Part shown: one piece after another, positions 1 through 7,640 of the stretch | Numbering within the stretch: position 1 is the stretch's first letter | Layout of the letters: every line of letters starts with the position of its first letter | Source: an uncultured Ralstonia sp. | Lineage (GTDB): Bacteria; Pseudomonadota; Gammaproteobacteria; Burkholderiales; Burkholderiaceae | NCBI GenBank assembly: GCA_913056305.1 | Contig: CAJXMR010000015.1 | Coordinates: 1 to 50,880 of the forward strand | Length of the DNA stretch: 50,880 nt | Reading direction: 5' to 3' | Notes under the pieces: model-generated | Database searches by the model: none | Told to the model about the DNA's origin: nothing | Seen by the model: the letters and a program-made list of their open reading frames with translations, nothing else | Made by a program: the position numbers and the translations under genes

Positions 1-52
1 GTGTACCGAGCCCCGCCACGGGAAACACGGCCTTGGTGATCTTCTCGTTCAT
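1..52 (-). CDS. galU: UTP-glucose-1-phosphate uridylyltransferase, N-terminus only (cut by window edge)
   Basis: Only the first 17 codons are in the window. They read MNEKITKAVFPVAGLGT, and the next base is C, consistent with Arg. This is the N-terminal nucleotide-binding signature of GalU (K-A-V-F-P-V-A-G-L-G-T-R), the enzyme that makes UDP-glucose from UTP and glucose-1-phosphate for envelope polysaccharides. The ATG at 52-50 has a GGAG ribosome-binding site five bases upstream. The same frame stays open upstream to about position 209, where the parS-like palindrome supplies a TGA. An earlier start (for example ATG at about 82) is therefore possible, but GalU proteins normally begin near this methionine. 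Family call strong, start moderately sure. Confidence 0.75.
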   Translation of the reverse strand, partial: MNEKITKAVFPVAGLGT

Positions 53-204
53 GACGACTCCATCAATGCGACTCAGCGTCATGAGCAAGTCATGTGCCCA
101 GGCGGTTGCCCTTTGCGGGGACGGGCCCGGCAGCGTGATCGTCCGCAGCTCGTATCGCCCAGATGGGGTTGTTTCTACAACCGCTTGCAACGTCGCTACC
201 CCCG

Positions 205-222
205 ACTTTCAGCGCCGAAAGT
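205..222. promoter_or_regulatory. parS-like ParB-binding palindrome (site 1)
   Basis: ACTTTCAGCGCCGAAAGT differs by one base from the perfect 18-bp palindrome at 3120. It lies between galU and the KfrA-like gene, next to an iteron at 230. Role as a ParB site is inferred from repetition around parAB. Confidence 0.6.
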
Positions 223-229
223 CGAAAAG

Positions 230-245
230 CGTACCCAATTCTGCG
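230..245 (+). repeat. single iteron, galU/kfrA intergenic
   Basis: CGTACCCAATTCTGCG is a variant of the 16-bp iteron CGTACCCGTTTCTGCG. It lies 8 bp from the parS-like palindrome at 205-222, so partition and replication sites are interleaved here. Confidence 0.7.
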
Positions 246-302
246 AGGCACTCGACGTCTTTAAGGGAGGCAACGTACCAGTAAGTGCACGCTAACGGCG
301 CA

Positions 303-1130
303 TCAGGAAGACGGTTTGACCCAGCCGCGCGAGACAGGTGCGGCGCGCTCGGGCGCCCGACGATAGGCCTCGATCTGGGCGCGAAGCTGCGCCACCTCGG
401 CTTCCAGCACGCGAATACGCTGGCGCAGTTGTTCCGCCTCATTCTGCGTCTGCTGACGCACAGCGTCGTTTTGCAAGCGCAGAAAACGCTCGGTGCCGGC
501 CAACGCATCTGCGGCGCCTTCCAGCCGGGAGACCGTCTCGACAGTCCGCTGCAGGCGCTGTAGCGCTTCGTCCGTCAAAGCTGGCGAGACTGGCGCCGCC
601 GTGGCCAGCGCCTCGCCAAGCCGACGCTCCAAGTCCGCCATCGCCGCCTGCAGTTGCCGGTTGCGCGCAGCCTCGTGCTCCAACGCGCGTTCAGCCACCT
701 CGGCCCGGATACGGGCTTCCATCCACTCCCCGCCCGCACCCGGCGCACCGATGGCATGGGATGCGACCAGGTCGCGCGCCGCACGGGCGCCGCGGTCAGT
801 GACCGTACCCGTTTCTGCGGGAGCCCACGGGATCGGCCAGAGCTCCACGGCATCCGGCGCATTGCCCCCGGTCCCTTCTTCGCGCCCACGGGCTCGGTCC
901 ACAGCCTTCTGTAGCGTGGTGTTGCTCGGCCGCCGTCGCGCACCCGCTTCCACCAACCACTGCGCGTAGCGGCGCGCGCCATGGACTTGCCGCGTGATAC
1001 GACGGATGCCGTCGATGACCTCGTCAAGAAAGATGCCGTTGTCATGAGGAAAAGCCACATCGAGCCGCTGGATCACCTCGGCGATCCGCTGCGTCTGCTC
1101 AGCGGAGAACAGCTGGGAAGGTCGCGCCAT
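303..1130 (-). CDS. KfrA-like DNA-binding coiled-coil protein of the replication/partition region
   Basis: A 275-residue protein. The N-terminal ~90 residues (MARPSQLFSAEQTQRIAEVI..., with VAFPHDNGIFLDEVIDGIRR) resemble the KfrA N-terminal plasmid-replication-region DNA-binding domain. The C-terminal half, from about residue 140 to 260, is rich in Glu, Gln, Arg and Leu heptads and should form a long coiled coil. KfrA proteins on plasmids are autoregulated DNA-binding proteins that contribute to stable inheritance. The ATG at 1130 was chosen because it has GGGGA upstream and follows a plausible promoter (1156-1184); the frame is open further upstream but without a better start. An intact iteron (804-819) lies within the coding region. 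The exact family is inferred from architecture and position beside parAB. Confidence 0.6.
   Translation of the reverse strand: MARPSQLFSAEQTQRIAEVIQRLDVAFPHDNGIFLDEVIDGIRRITRQVHGARRYAQWLVEAGARRRPSNTTLQKAVDRARGREEGTGGNAPDAVELWPIPWAPAETGTVTDRGARAARDLVASHAIGAPGAGGEWMEARIRAEVAERALEHEAARNRQLQAAMADLERRLGEALATAAPVSPALTDEALQRLQRTVETVSRLEGAADALAGTERFLRLQNDAVRQQTQNEAEQLRQRIRVLEAEVAQLRAQIEAYRRAPERAAPVSRGWVKPSS
804..819 (+). repeat. iteron inside the KfrA-like gene
   Basis: A perfect CGTACCCGTTTCTGCG lies inside the coding sequence. On the coding (minus) strand it falls in the codons for ETGTV. Preservation of all 16 bases within codons suggests the site is used. Confidence 0.75.
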
Positions 1131-1155
1131 CGCATCCCCAAATTGATGTTCGAAT

Positions 1156-1184
1156 AGTGTACCACAAGGGTTATAAACATCCAA
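1156..1184 (-). promoter_or_regulatory. putative promoter of the KfrA-like gene
   Basis: On the minus strand, TTGGAT (1184-1179), a 17-bp spacer and TACACT (1161-1156) stand 26 bp before the ATG. It is a reasonable sigma-70 match in an AT-rich stretch. Confidence 0.5.
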
Positions 1185-1336
1185 TAGCCACTTGTATAAT
1201 TCATTATTCAAATAGAGAGTCGATATAGTTTGAGCATCACTTTGAGAGCGGGAGTGCGCGCTTTTTGCGCATGGACCCCACATCACCTGGCCGCGGGACC
1301 TGATGCAGCGCGCCGCTGAAGAGGACTCCAGCACCA

Positions 1337-1352
1337 CGCAGAAATGGGTACG
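1337..1352 (-). repeat. single iteron between parB and the KfrA-like gene
   Basis: CGTACCCATTTCTGCG on the minus strand, within the 309-bp gap 1131-1439. The gap also holds the KfrA-like promoter and the parB terminator; nothing else was seen in it. Confidence 0.7.
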
Positions 1353-1392
1353 GCAGGCACCCGAACAACCTTTCCGAAAAGACGCGGGCAAC

Positions 1393-1419
1393 AAAAAAGC
1401 GCCTTAAAAGGCGCTTTTT
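1393..1419 (-). terminator. rho-independent terminator after parAB
   Basis: The inverted repeat AGCGCCTT-aa-AAGGCGCT is flanked by A and T runs, 20 bp beyond the parB stop. It could act in both directions. Confidence 0.75.
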
Positions 1420-1439
1420 GCAACATTGCATATCTGACG

Positions 1440-2444
1440 CTACAGCAGCGCAACATCCAGTCCGAAGCGGCTTTTCAGTGCTTCCACCAAGGACTCACGC
1501 GCCGCGCGGTCATCCAGCTTGACGTCGAGCATCACGCGGCCGGAATCCCATTCCTTGATGGTCCCAAGCAGGTCGCCTCGATCGTTGCGAATTTTGTATT
1601 GGCGGCTCACTTCCTTGACTTTGCGGGTCCGCCCTTCCTGCACAACTTTACGGATCTGCTCGACATCGCGACTAGAAAGGCCCTCCTCCAAGACGCGGTG
1701 GACAAGCTCACGCGTTTTTTCCTCGCCAGCGCTCTTGAAGTACAGCGTCAGCTCATAGCCCGTCGCGATCCCAATCCCCGCGGGACGCTCTTTCATGACG
1801 TCGAGCACGCTCTCCGGTAGTTTCAGCAAAGCCAGCGTCTTGTTGACCGTGCCCGCTGATACGCCGGTAATCTCACAAATATCTTCTTCTTTTTTTACTT
1901 TCCCTTCATCAAGAAGTTGGCGCCAGGCGATCGCGTTATCCAGCACCGATTGCCCCGACCGCTGTTCGTTCAGCACGAACGATAAGCGATAGAAGTCAAT
2001 GTCCGACAGGCCTGCCTCGATGAAGCACTCCATCTCGGTCTTGCCAGCCGCCGCCAGCGCACGCTTGCGGTAGTGACCATCGATCAGGACGTACCAGCCC
2101 GGCCTCGTGGGGTCGGGTGCCGCCAGGCCGGGGGTCTGTTGGCCGTGCGTGGCAATGGATGCCGCCCGCTCCTGGACGATCTGTGGGTCATAGATCCGAC
2201 GGGCATTGAGCGGATTCTCTTGCAACCGATCAAGAGAAACCCGGATGACACGCCGTTCCGTGCTCGGCGGCGCCGCACTTTCAGCGCTGAAAGCCGGGCG
2301 TACGGGTTGTCCAAGCAAACCACGAGGATGCGACGTGATGGCCTGCTCAGCGAGCGCAAACCGGTCAACTGGCGCGGCCTTAGTCTTCTCCGCCGCGATT
2401 CCCGCCAGCATTCCATCCTTGAGCGATTTCAGCTTGGCGCTCAT
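1440..2444 (-). CDS. parB: ParB chromosome/plasmid partition protein
   Basis: A 334-residue ParB/Spo0J-family protein. It binds parS palindromes and spreads as a CTP-dependent clamp, linking the origin to ParA. The ParB N-terminal domain spans roughly residues 64-160, with NPLNARR at 77-83 and GHYRKRA at 123-129 in the place of the usual GERR-type CTP-binding box. A helix-turn-helix follows at about 189-209. The C-terminal region (from about 290) should dimerise. The start codon overlaps the parA stop by 4 bp (ATGA), so parA and parB are one operon. A parS-like palindrome (2277-2294) lies inside the gene. The protein groups with secondary-replicon ParBs by context; not tested against the chromosome-1 copy. 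Confidence 0.93.
   Translation of the reverse strand: MSAKLKSLKDGMLAGIAAEKTKAAPVDRFALAEQAITSHPRGLLGQPVRPAFSAESAAPPSTERRVIRVSLDRLQENPLNARRIYDPQIVQERAASIATHGQQTPGLAAPDPTRPGWYVLIDGHYRKRALAAAGKTEMECFIEAGLSDIDFYRLSFVLNEQRSGQSVLDNAIAWRQLLDEGKVKKEEDICEITGVSAGTVNKTLALLKLPESVLDVMKERPAGIGIATGYELTLYFKSAGEEKTRELVHRVLEEGLSSRDVEQIRKVVQEGRTRKVKEVSRQYKIRNDRGDLLGTIKEWDSGRVMLDVKLDDRAARESLVEALKSRFGLDVALL
2277..2294. promoter_or_regulatory. parS-like palindrome inside parB (site 2)
   Basis: ACTTTCAGCGCTGAAAGC matches the perfect site at 3120 in 17 of 18 bases. On the coding strand it falls in the codons for PAFSAES. Confidence 0.7.
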
Positions 2445-3109
2445 ACCCGCTCCTCATGCAACAGCTGCAATACCTCGTCAACCATGATGTCGATCTCACC
2501 AATGGCTTCGCGTGCACCGGGCACCCCATGCACGGTGGCCCCGATCGCCTGGCACTCGCGAAACGCCGAGCGCGAACCGATCATGGAATCCATCAACGGA
2601 ATATCTCCATCATCACCCAAGATCTCGATCGCCTGCTTTGCAAGCGACACGCGCCGCTGAACCATGTTGGCGAGAACGCGTACGCGTAGCGTTTCGTTGG
2701 TCACCTGGGCTTGTTGAGCCAGCGCCTTGGCGGCCACCGCAGCCCACAGATCGGGCGGAGACGGGACGACCGGAATGATCGCGATGTCGGAAATCAGCAG
2801 CGCGCTCGACGATGCCGGTGAATGGACCGCCGGCGGACAATCCACAACGATGTAGTCGTAGTCCGCCACAAACTTGCGGACCTCCCGGTGCATTGCGCCC
2901 CCGGAGGGCGCGAGGCCGATCACAGATGCGGGGAAGGGCTTGTCATCAGGGGCCTGTGCAGCCCAGCGGGTGGCCGTACCTTGCTCGTCCATGTCGACCA
3001 GCAAGGTTTTGCGACCCCGTACTCCCAAGGTCCCGGCGATGTGCATGCTGACGGTTGTCTTGCCGCACCCGCCCTTCTGATTGAATACCGTCACGATCTT
3101 GGCGCTCAC
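2441..3109 (-). CDS. parA: ParA partition ATPase
   Basis: A 222-residue ParA/MinD-type ATPase that positions the ParB-parS complex. The deviant Walker A motif KGGCGKTT is at residues 12-19, DMDEQGT at 39-45, and the Walker B region ends in VVDCPPA around 88-94. There is no N-terminal helix-turn-helix extension, so it is a short (type Ib-like) ParA. I chose GTG at 3109 because GGAGG stands five bases before it; the in-frame GTG at 3121 lies inside that ribosome-binding site. With this start the perfect parS palindrome (3120-3137) sits in the 5' leader, a natural place for ParB autoregulation. Operon: parA-parB with a 4-bp overlap. Confidence 0.93.
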   Translation of the reverse strand: MSAKIVTVFNQKGGCGKTTVSMHIAGTLGVRGRKTLLVDMDEQGTATRWAAQAPDDKPFPASVIGLAPSGGAMHREVRKFVADYDYIVVDCPPAVHSPASSSALLISDIAIIPVVPSPPDLWAAVAAKALAQQAQVTNETLRVRVLANMVQRRVSLAKQAIEILGDDGDIPLMDSMIGSRSAFRECQAIGATVHGVPGAREAIGEIDIMVDEVLQLLHEERV

Positions 3110-3119
3110 TGGTTCCTCC

Positions 3120-3137
3120 ACTTTCAGCGCTGAAAGT
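3120..3137. promoter_or_regulatory. perfect parS palindrome in the parAB leader (site 3)
   Basis: ACTTTCAGCGCTGAAAGT is an 18-bp perfect palindrome between the putative parA -10 box and the parA ribosome-binding site. Three near-copies occur at 205, 2277 and 5585. Confidence 0.8.
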
Positions 3138-3148
3138 CTCTGGCGGCC

Positions 3149-3177
3149 ATGATAGGGAAGTTACGAAGAAAACACAA
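3149..3177 (-). promoter_or_regulatory. putative parAB promoter
   Basis: On the minus strand, TTGTGT (3177-3172), a 17-bp spacer and TATCAT (3154-3149). The parS site lies just downstream, so ParB binding could block transcription. Confidence 0.5.
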
Positions 3178-3360
3178 GTTCGGTAACTTTCAAAAAATAT
3201 GTATGCCGTGAAACGATGGGAGCACGGCCAACGTGACGTTCTGACATCGGGCTTCGCCAAGAAGTTGAAGGAAAGTTATGCCGCCCGCACTACGCACTAA
3301 ATGCGCCTAGGTGTTTACTCGAGAGTGCGGAAAAGCGACATTTCCCCAAAATGAGGGCCA

Positions 3361-3389
3361 TCGACACTGGCTCACAAACTGGTTATGAT
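3361..3389 (+). promoter_or_regulatory. putative cspA promoter with long leader
   Basis: TCGACA (3361-3366), a 17-bp spacer and TATGAT (3384-3389). Transcription from here would give a leader of about 120 nt, typical of cold-shock mRNAs. The rest of the gap 3178-3514 shows nothing else. Confidence 0.55.
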
Positions 3390-3514
3390 GCTTAGACAGT
3401 CGTCTCAAGACTTTGTCAACGCGGGATTCGGAATCAGCCGGAGTTCTCCGTCGCGATGTCCGGATCGGCTGTGTGACGTTAAGTTGGTTTTTAGATTTTT
3501 AAAGGAATTTTTGC

Positions 3515-3718
3515 ATGGCCACGGGTACTGTCAAATGGTTTAACGAAACCAAAGGCTTCGGCTTTATCACTCCGGACGGCGGCGGCGCAGATCTGTTCGC
3601 GCACTTCTCCGAAATTCAGGGTTCGGGTTTCAAGACCCTGAAGGACGGCCAGAAGGTCTCCTTCGAGGTGAAGCAGGGCCCGAAGGGTCTGCAAGCCTCG
3701 GCGATCAAGCCGGAATAA
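3515..3718 (+). CDS. cspA: cold shock protein, CspA family
   Basis: A 67-residue single cold-shock domain. RNP1 is KGFGFI at residues 13-18 and RNP2 is DLFAHF at 26-31, the aromatic strands that bind single-stranded nucleic acid. The length is exactly that of the family. These proteins act as RNA chaperones during cold or growth transitions. The gene is monocistronic, with a long leader, AAAGGAA-type ribosome-binding site and a strong terminator. It sits between parA and repA but has no evident role in replication. Confidence 0.95.
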   Translation: MATGTVKWFNETKGFGFITPDGGGADLFAHFSEIQGSGFKTLKDGQKVSFEVKQGPKGLQASAIKPE

Positions 3719-3748
3719 GTGTCTCGGGCCGACAGGCCTGAAACGCAA

Positions 3749-3776
3749 AAAAAGGGGAGCTTCGGCTCCCCTTTTT
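3749..3776 (+). terminator. rho-independent terminator of cspA
   Basis: AAAAAGGGGAGC-TTCG-GCTCCCCTTTTT, a 12-bp stem with a UUCG loop. It is symmetrical and could also serve repA, which ends at 3797 on the other strand. Confidence 0.85.
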
Positions 3777-3796
3777 CGTGTGCACTCGCATCGCAA

Positions 3797-4870
3797 CTAG
3801 GCGAGCTTCCGCACGCTTGTACGCGATGGCTGCAGGATCAGCGCCTTGGACGAATCCGCGTCAACCTTGGCGTCCGGGTACACGACCAACACGTCTTTCA
3901 ATGCCTTGCGGAACAGCGCGCGGAATTTCCGTTCGCTTTCCGTTTCCGTGCCGAATTGCATTTGCAACGCCTCCCACGGAATCTCCGTTCGTTTCTGAAT
4001 CGTAAAGAAACGATAGGTCAGCCACGAATAGACATCGAGCGCGAACGGCGATTGCTTGAGCGCCTTCAACGCACGCATGTCCACCGGCACGGGCCGGTTT
4101 ACGAGCTCGTTGAAGAACGGTTCTGACAGCACCACGAAGCTCTCAAACATCGAGCCCTGCCCAGGCTGCATCGGATCCCACCAAGTCGACAGTTGATCCG
4201 CAAGCAAGTAGCCGATGCGGTCGATCGACAACGGTTCTTGGTTCTGGTTTTGGTTGGGCGCGGATTTGTTCTGGACGATCGCAATGGTCGCAGAAAACAG
4301 GCGGATCATCTGCTGGCGAACAAGCGTCATCGTGCCACGCTTGCCGCCGGTCGCCATCGGGATGCCCAGGTTGTACATGAACTCCGACAGCGAATTCCCC
4401 AGCGAGATGCGCCGGTCCTCGACCGTCCCCTGGAACTCGCCGCGCTTCTTCTTGGCCATGATTTCCTTGCCGATCCAGGCCAGCATCAACCGCGGATACG
4501 AACCATACGGATAGCCGAAGGAGACCGTTTCGGAAACGATGCGTTGCCGGCCGTTGCTCGCGCGTTCAGAACGCTGCTGCGTGAAGTAGCCGGGTTGGAT
4601 CATCAGCGAGATGTTGCCGCTCGAGCGGGTCCAGACGGGCGGTGAACCTTTGGGCGCGCGATAAGGCAGCGTGACTTGCACGCTGGCGCGGCTGAGGAAA
4701 CCGACCTCGCCGCTTTGCCAAGCATCTTCCCGCTCCATCGCCTGGGCCTCGTCGAACAGGCGCTGGAACTTCTCTGGAGCGGCAATGACCTGGCCTCCCG
4801 AAGGGATGATGATGCGGCCGGATGCATCGTTGTCCGGCTTCCCGTTGGGTGTAAGGCGTTTGGTGACCAT
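3797..4870 (-). CDS. repA: RepA-type replication initiator of the secondary replicon
   Basis: A protein of about 357 residues resembling the 'plasmid encoded RepA' family, which includes initiators of iteron-type secondary replicons in Burkholderiales. Supporting features are its size, the GYPYGSYPRLMLAWIGKE segment, the SLSEFMYNLGI region and a basic C-terminus (ERKFRALFRKAL). It lies directly beside an iteron array and DnaA boxes. It should bind the iterons and open the origin. I took the ATG at 4870; a TTG three codons upstream (4879) is possible, and neither has a clear ribosome-binding site. A reversed iteron at 4923-4938 abuts a possible promoter (GTGACA, 17 bp, TACAAA), which suggests autorepression. 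Function is inferred from family likeness and context. Confidence 0.82.
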   Translation of the reverse strand: MVTKRLTPNGKPDNDASGRIIIPSGGQVIAAPEKFQRLFDEAQAMEREDAWQSGEVGFLSRASVQVTLPYRAPKGSPPVWTRSSGNISLMIQPGYFTQQRSERASNGRQRIVSETVSFGYPYGSYPRLMLAWIGKEIMAKKKRGEFQGTVEDRRISLGNSLSEFMYNLGIPMATGGKRGTMTLVRQQMIRLFSATIAIVQNKSAPNQNQNQEPLSIDRIGYLLADQLSTWWDPMQPGQGSMFESFVVLSEPFFNELVNRPVPVDMRALKALKQSPFALDVYSWLTYRFFTIQKRTEIPWEALQMQFGTETESERKFRALFRKALKDVLVVYPDAKVDADSSKALILQPSRTSVRKLA

Positions 4871-4922
4871 GGTGCGCAAGATTTGTTCAGAGCCTTTGTA
4901 CTAAAACGCCTTCGCCTTGTCA

Positions 4923-4938
4923 CGCAGAATTGGGTACG
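4923..4938 (-). repeat. iteron at the repA promoter (possible autorepression operator)
   Basis: CGTACCCAATTCTGCG on the minus strand, immediately followed by the GTGACA-like -35 box of repA. Confidence 0.65.
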
Positions 4939-5040
4939 TTTTCCGATTTTTCCTCGTTGTCGCGGGAAGAGCGGCGGTGGGCAACCTGAAGGGTTGTCCA
5001 CGGACGGTCTTTCCCTACTACAAGTCATAGATACTTCTAC

Positions 5041-5057
5041 GTTTACTACAGGTAAAC
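5041..5057. promoter_or_regulatory. inverted repeat in the AT-richer part of the origin
   Basis: GTTTAC-tacag-GTAAAC, with perfect 6-bp arms, in an AT-richer stretch (about 5010-5065) just before the iteron array. It could be part of the unwinding region or an operator. Confidence 0.35.
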
Positions 5058-5108
5058 CGTATACGGCGCCCGCAAAGCCTTGCCCTGCCTGGGTCCGTGG
5101 GTCAATTC

Positions 5109-5213
5109 CGAACCCGATTCTGCGGACACCCGAACCAGATTCTGCGGGGCCGCGTACTCGATTCTGCGCGAAACCGTACCCGCTTCTGCGCAAGGGGCGT
5201 ACCGGAATCTGCG
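5109..5213 (+). repeat. core origin iteron array (five copies, 22-23 bp period)
   Basis: Five direct repeats begin at 5109, 5131, 5153, 5175 and 5198. All end in TCTGCG, and the first parts vary (CGAACCCGAT, CGAACCAGAT, CGTACTCGAT, CGTACCCGCT, CGTACCGGAA). The 22-23 bp period is about two helical turns, as in classical iteron origins. Two DnaA boxes follow within 35 bp. The copies are more degenerate than those at 7641-7803. Confidence 0.85.
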
Positions 5214-5227
5214 GGGACAACATGGGC

Positions 5228-5248
5228 TTGTCCACAGGGTTATCCACA
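5228..5248 (+). promoter_or_regulatory. two tandem DnaA boxes at the origin
   Basis: TTGTCCACA (5228-5236, one mismatch) and TTATCCACA (5240-5248, exact consensus), 12 bp apart in the same orientation and just after the core iterons. A weaker TTGTCCACG lies at 4994-5002. Confidence 0.75.
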
Positions 5249-5293
5249 GATTGGCGCCTCCAAGAGCGGTCACTCCCCGCGTGGGGATGCACT

Positions 5294-6039
5294 TGTACCC
5301 GTTTCTGCGTGAGCGTTGGGCGATCTGGCTATGCGCCGGATTGCCAACGGATGCAGCCGTACCCATTTCTGCGCCGAGCGCGGTGGTGACATGGGTCGCG
5401 GTGCGTACCCAAATCTGCGAGACGCCATGTCCAGGCAGGGAAGACCATGGCAAAGCTCCACTATCTCGAACGAAAGCGAGCACCCGCTTTGTCAGTACGC
5501 CGGCAAAATCGAGCGTACCCGATTCTGCGAAGCCGCAGACCCTAAAGGTCGAGCCTCGCAGGCCAGCGGAAGTGACATATCTCTACTTTCAGCGATGAAA
5601 GCTGTGGACGAATGCGTGAGCTTGGTCTGCCGGTGGCCGATGACGGCGCTCGTGCGTACCTATTTCTGCGGGTAAAAACCCTTATCCGCCAAAGGCTTGG
5701 CGTGCCGACTGACGGTGAATGCGTACCCGTTTCTGCGGCCAACTCGGCAGAGTGCAACGTGGAGGCGTACCTGGTTCTGCGAATGTGGCGCGAGCGATGC
5801 GTACCCGTTTCTGCGTCACGCCCCGCAGAAATGGGTACGCCAGCGTGCCGTTTTGCCGGCGGCTTCGCAGAAACAGGTACGGGGCTCGCGAACACGGGGT
5901 TCCACGACGCGCCTGCCGAAGCTTCGCCGATATCCCTTTTGGCGTGGGCGTACCCATTTCTGCGCACCTGCATGCAGAAACGGGTACGCGGATTTGCCGC
6001 AAATCTGCGCCCCAATTCAGGCTCGCAGAAACGGGTACG
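5294..6039. repeat. dispersed iteron cluster downstream of the origin (13 copies)
   Basis: Forward copies start at 5294, 5358, 5404, 5514, 5655, 5722, 5766, 5800 and 5949. Reversed copies start at 5824, 5866, 5973 and 6024. Consensus CGTACCCGTTTCTGCG, with variation mainly at the 7th to 9th bases. Spacing is irregular. Facing pairs (5800/5824, 5949/5973) form inverted repeats. No convincing gene lies in 4871-6254, so this 1.4-kb stretch is origin DNA. Confidence 0.85.
5585..5602. promoter_or_regulatory. parS-like palindrome in the origin (site 4)
   Basis: ACTTTCAGCGATGAAAGC has two mismatches to the perfect site at 3120. It places a partition site within the origin segment. Confidence 0.5.
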
Positions 6040-6254
6040 CTTTCCGGCCTGCCGTACCATGCCTTCGACCCAGGCGTCGCGTGGCATTTGGGCGTGCAGA
6101 GCGTGCATGTTTCGGGCATCATGCGCAGCCCGAACGGGGGCAGACTCGCCGCCGGACGCTTTGTTTTCGATCATTCCATTCGCATGCACCGCATGCGGTC
6201 GGCGTGCAACCCCGCGCCTGCCCGCGCCGTGTATCACGGGAGGAGACCACCCGC

Positions 6255-7559
6255 ATGACCTGGCTCGCGCGCATCTTCAAGCTCGAGGAACACCAGACCA
6301 ACGTCCGCACCGAGGTGCTGGCCGGCCTGACGACGTTCCTCACCATGGCGTACATCATCTTCGTCAACCCGAACATCCTGGCCGATGCGGGCATGCCGCA
6401 CGACGCGGTGTTCGTCGCCACCTGCATCGCGGCGGCGATCGGCACGATCATCATGGGCATGTACGCCAACTATCCGATCGCCATGGCGCCGGGCATGGGG
6501 CTGAACGCGTACTTCGCCTATGCAGTGGTCAAGGGGATGGGCTTCACCTGGCAGGCGGCACTGGGCGCGGTGTTCATCTCGGGCTGCCTGTTCATGCTGG
6601 TGAGCCTGTTCCGCATCCGCGAGATGATCGTCAACGGGATCCCGCATTCGATCCGCATTGCGATCACGGCGGGCATCGGGCTGTTCCTCGGCATCGTGTC
6701 GCTGCGCGGGGCGGGGCTGGTGGTCGGCAACCCGGCCACGCTGGTGGCGCTGGGCGACATGCACCAGCCGTCGGTCATCCTGTCGGTGCTGGGCTTTTTC
6801 GTGATCGTGACGTTGGACCACCTGCGCGTGAAGGGCGCGATCCTGATCGGCATCCTGGCGGTGACGGTGGCGAGCTTCTTCTTTGCCGGCAACACCTTCC
6901 ACGGCGTGGTGTCGCTGCCGCCGTCGATTGCCCCGACGCTGCTGCACCTGGACATCGAGGCCGCGCTGTCGGTCGGCATCCTCAACGTGGTGCTGGTGTT
7001 CTTCCTGGTTGAGCTGTTCGATGCCACCGGCACGCTGATGGGCGTGGCCAACCGCGCGGGCCTGCTCAAGGCCGGCAAGATGGACCGCCTGAACAAGGCG
7101 CTGCTGGCCGATAGCACCGCCATCGTGGCGGGCTCGCTGTTGGGCACGTCGTCGACCACGGCCTATATCGAAAGCGCTGCCGGCGTACAGGCAGGTGGCC
7201 GCACCGGCCTGACCGCGCTGACGGTGGCGGTGCTGTTCCTGGCCTGCCTGTTCATCGCGCCGCTGGCCGGCGTGGTGCCGGCCTACGCGACGGCGCCCGC
7301 GCTGCTGTACGTGTCATGCCTGATGTTGCGCGAGCTGGTCGACCTGAACTGGGACGACACCACCGAATCCATCCCGGCCGTGCTGACCGCGCTGATGATG
7401 CCGTTCACCTATTCGATCGCCAACGGCGTGGCGTTCGGCTTCATCACGTATTCGGGCCTCAAGCTGTTCGGCGGACGCTGGCGCGAGGTGCGGGCGATCG
7501 TCTGGATCATCTCGGCGATCTTCCTGTTCCGCTTCTTCTATCTGTCGGGCGGGCACTGA
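6255..7559 (+). CDS. NCS2-family purine permease (AzgA/PbuG type)
   Basis: A 434-residue inner-membrane transporter with 12 or more hydrophobic segments. It resembles the AzgA branch of nucleobase-cation symporters that take up adenine, guanine or hypoxanthine. Recognisable parts are the N-terminal EVLAGLTTFLTMAYIIFVNP, the MAPGMGLNAYFAY segment (NCS2 signature region), and VELFDATGTLMGVANRAG followed by LLGTSSTTAYIESAAG. The ATG at 6255 has GGGAGGAG eleven bases upstream; the open frame further upstream is iteron DNA. A terminator follows at 7593. The precise purine substrate cannot be read from the sequence. Confidence 0.9.
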   Translation: MTWLARIFKLEEHQTNVRTEVLAGLTTFLTMAYIIFVNPNILADAGMPHDAVFVATCIAAAIGTIIMGMYANYPIAMAPGMGLNAYFAYAVVKGMGFTWQAALGAVFISGCLFMLVSLFRIREMIVNGIPHSIRIAITAGIGLFLGIVSLRGAGLVVGNPATLVALGDMHQPSVILSVLGFFVIVTLDHLRVKGAILIGILAVTVASFFFAGNTFHGVVSLPPSIAPTLLHLDIEAALSVGILNVVLVFFLVELFDATGTLMGVANRAGLLKAGKMDRLNKALLADSTAIVAGSLLGTSSTTAYIESAAGVQAGGRTGLTALTVAVLFLACLFIAPLAGVVPAYATAPALLYVSCLMLRELVDLNWDDTTESIPAVLTALMMPFTYSIANGVAFGFITYSGLKLFGGRWREVRAIVWIISAIFLFRFFYLSGGH

Positions 7560-7592
7560 CGCCAGCCTCGGCCGTCGCCCATCGCCTCACCC

Positions 7593-7620
7593 AACGCGGA
7601 CCTGCTGGTCCGCGTTTTTA
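7593..7620 (+). terminator. rho-independent terminator of the purine permease gene
   Basis: AACGCGGACC-tgct-GGTCCGCGTT with a 10-bp perfect stem followed by TTT. Confidence 0.8.
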
Positions 7621-7640
7621 TTGGGGCGGCGCAAGGAGGG

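Noticed and set aside
5612-6254. Long open frames running into the purine permease
   Set aside because: Their apparent peptides are translations of iterons (recurring YPFLR, VPVSA and TRFC units). The real gene starts at 6255 behind GGGAGGAG.
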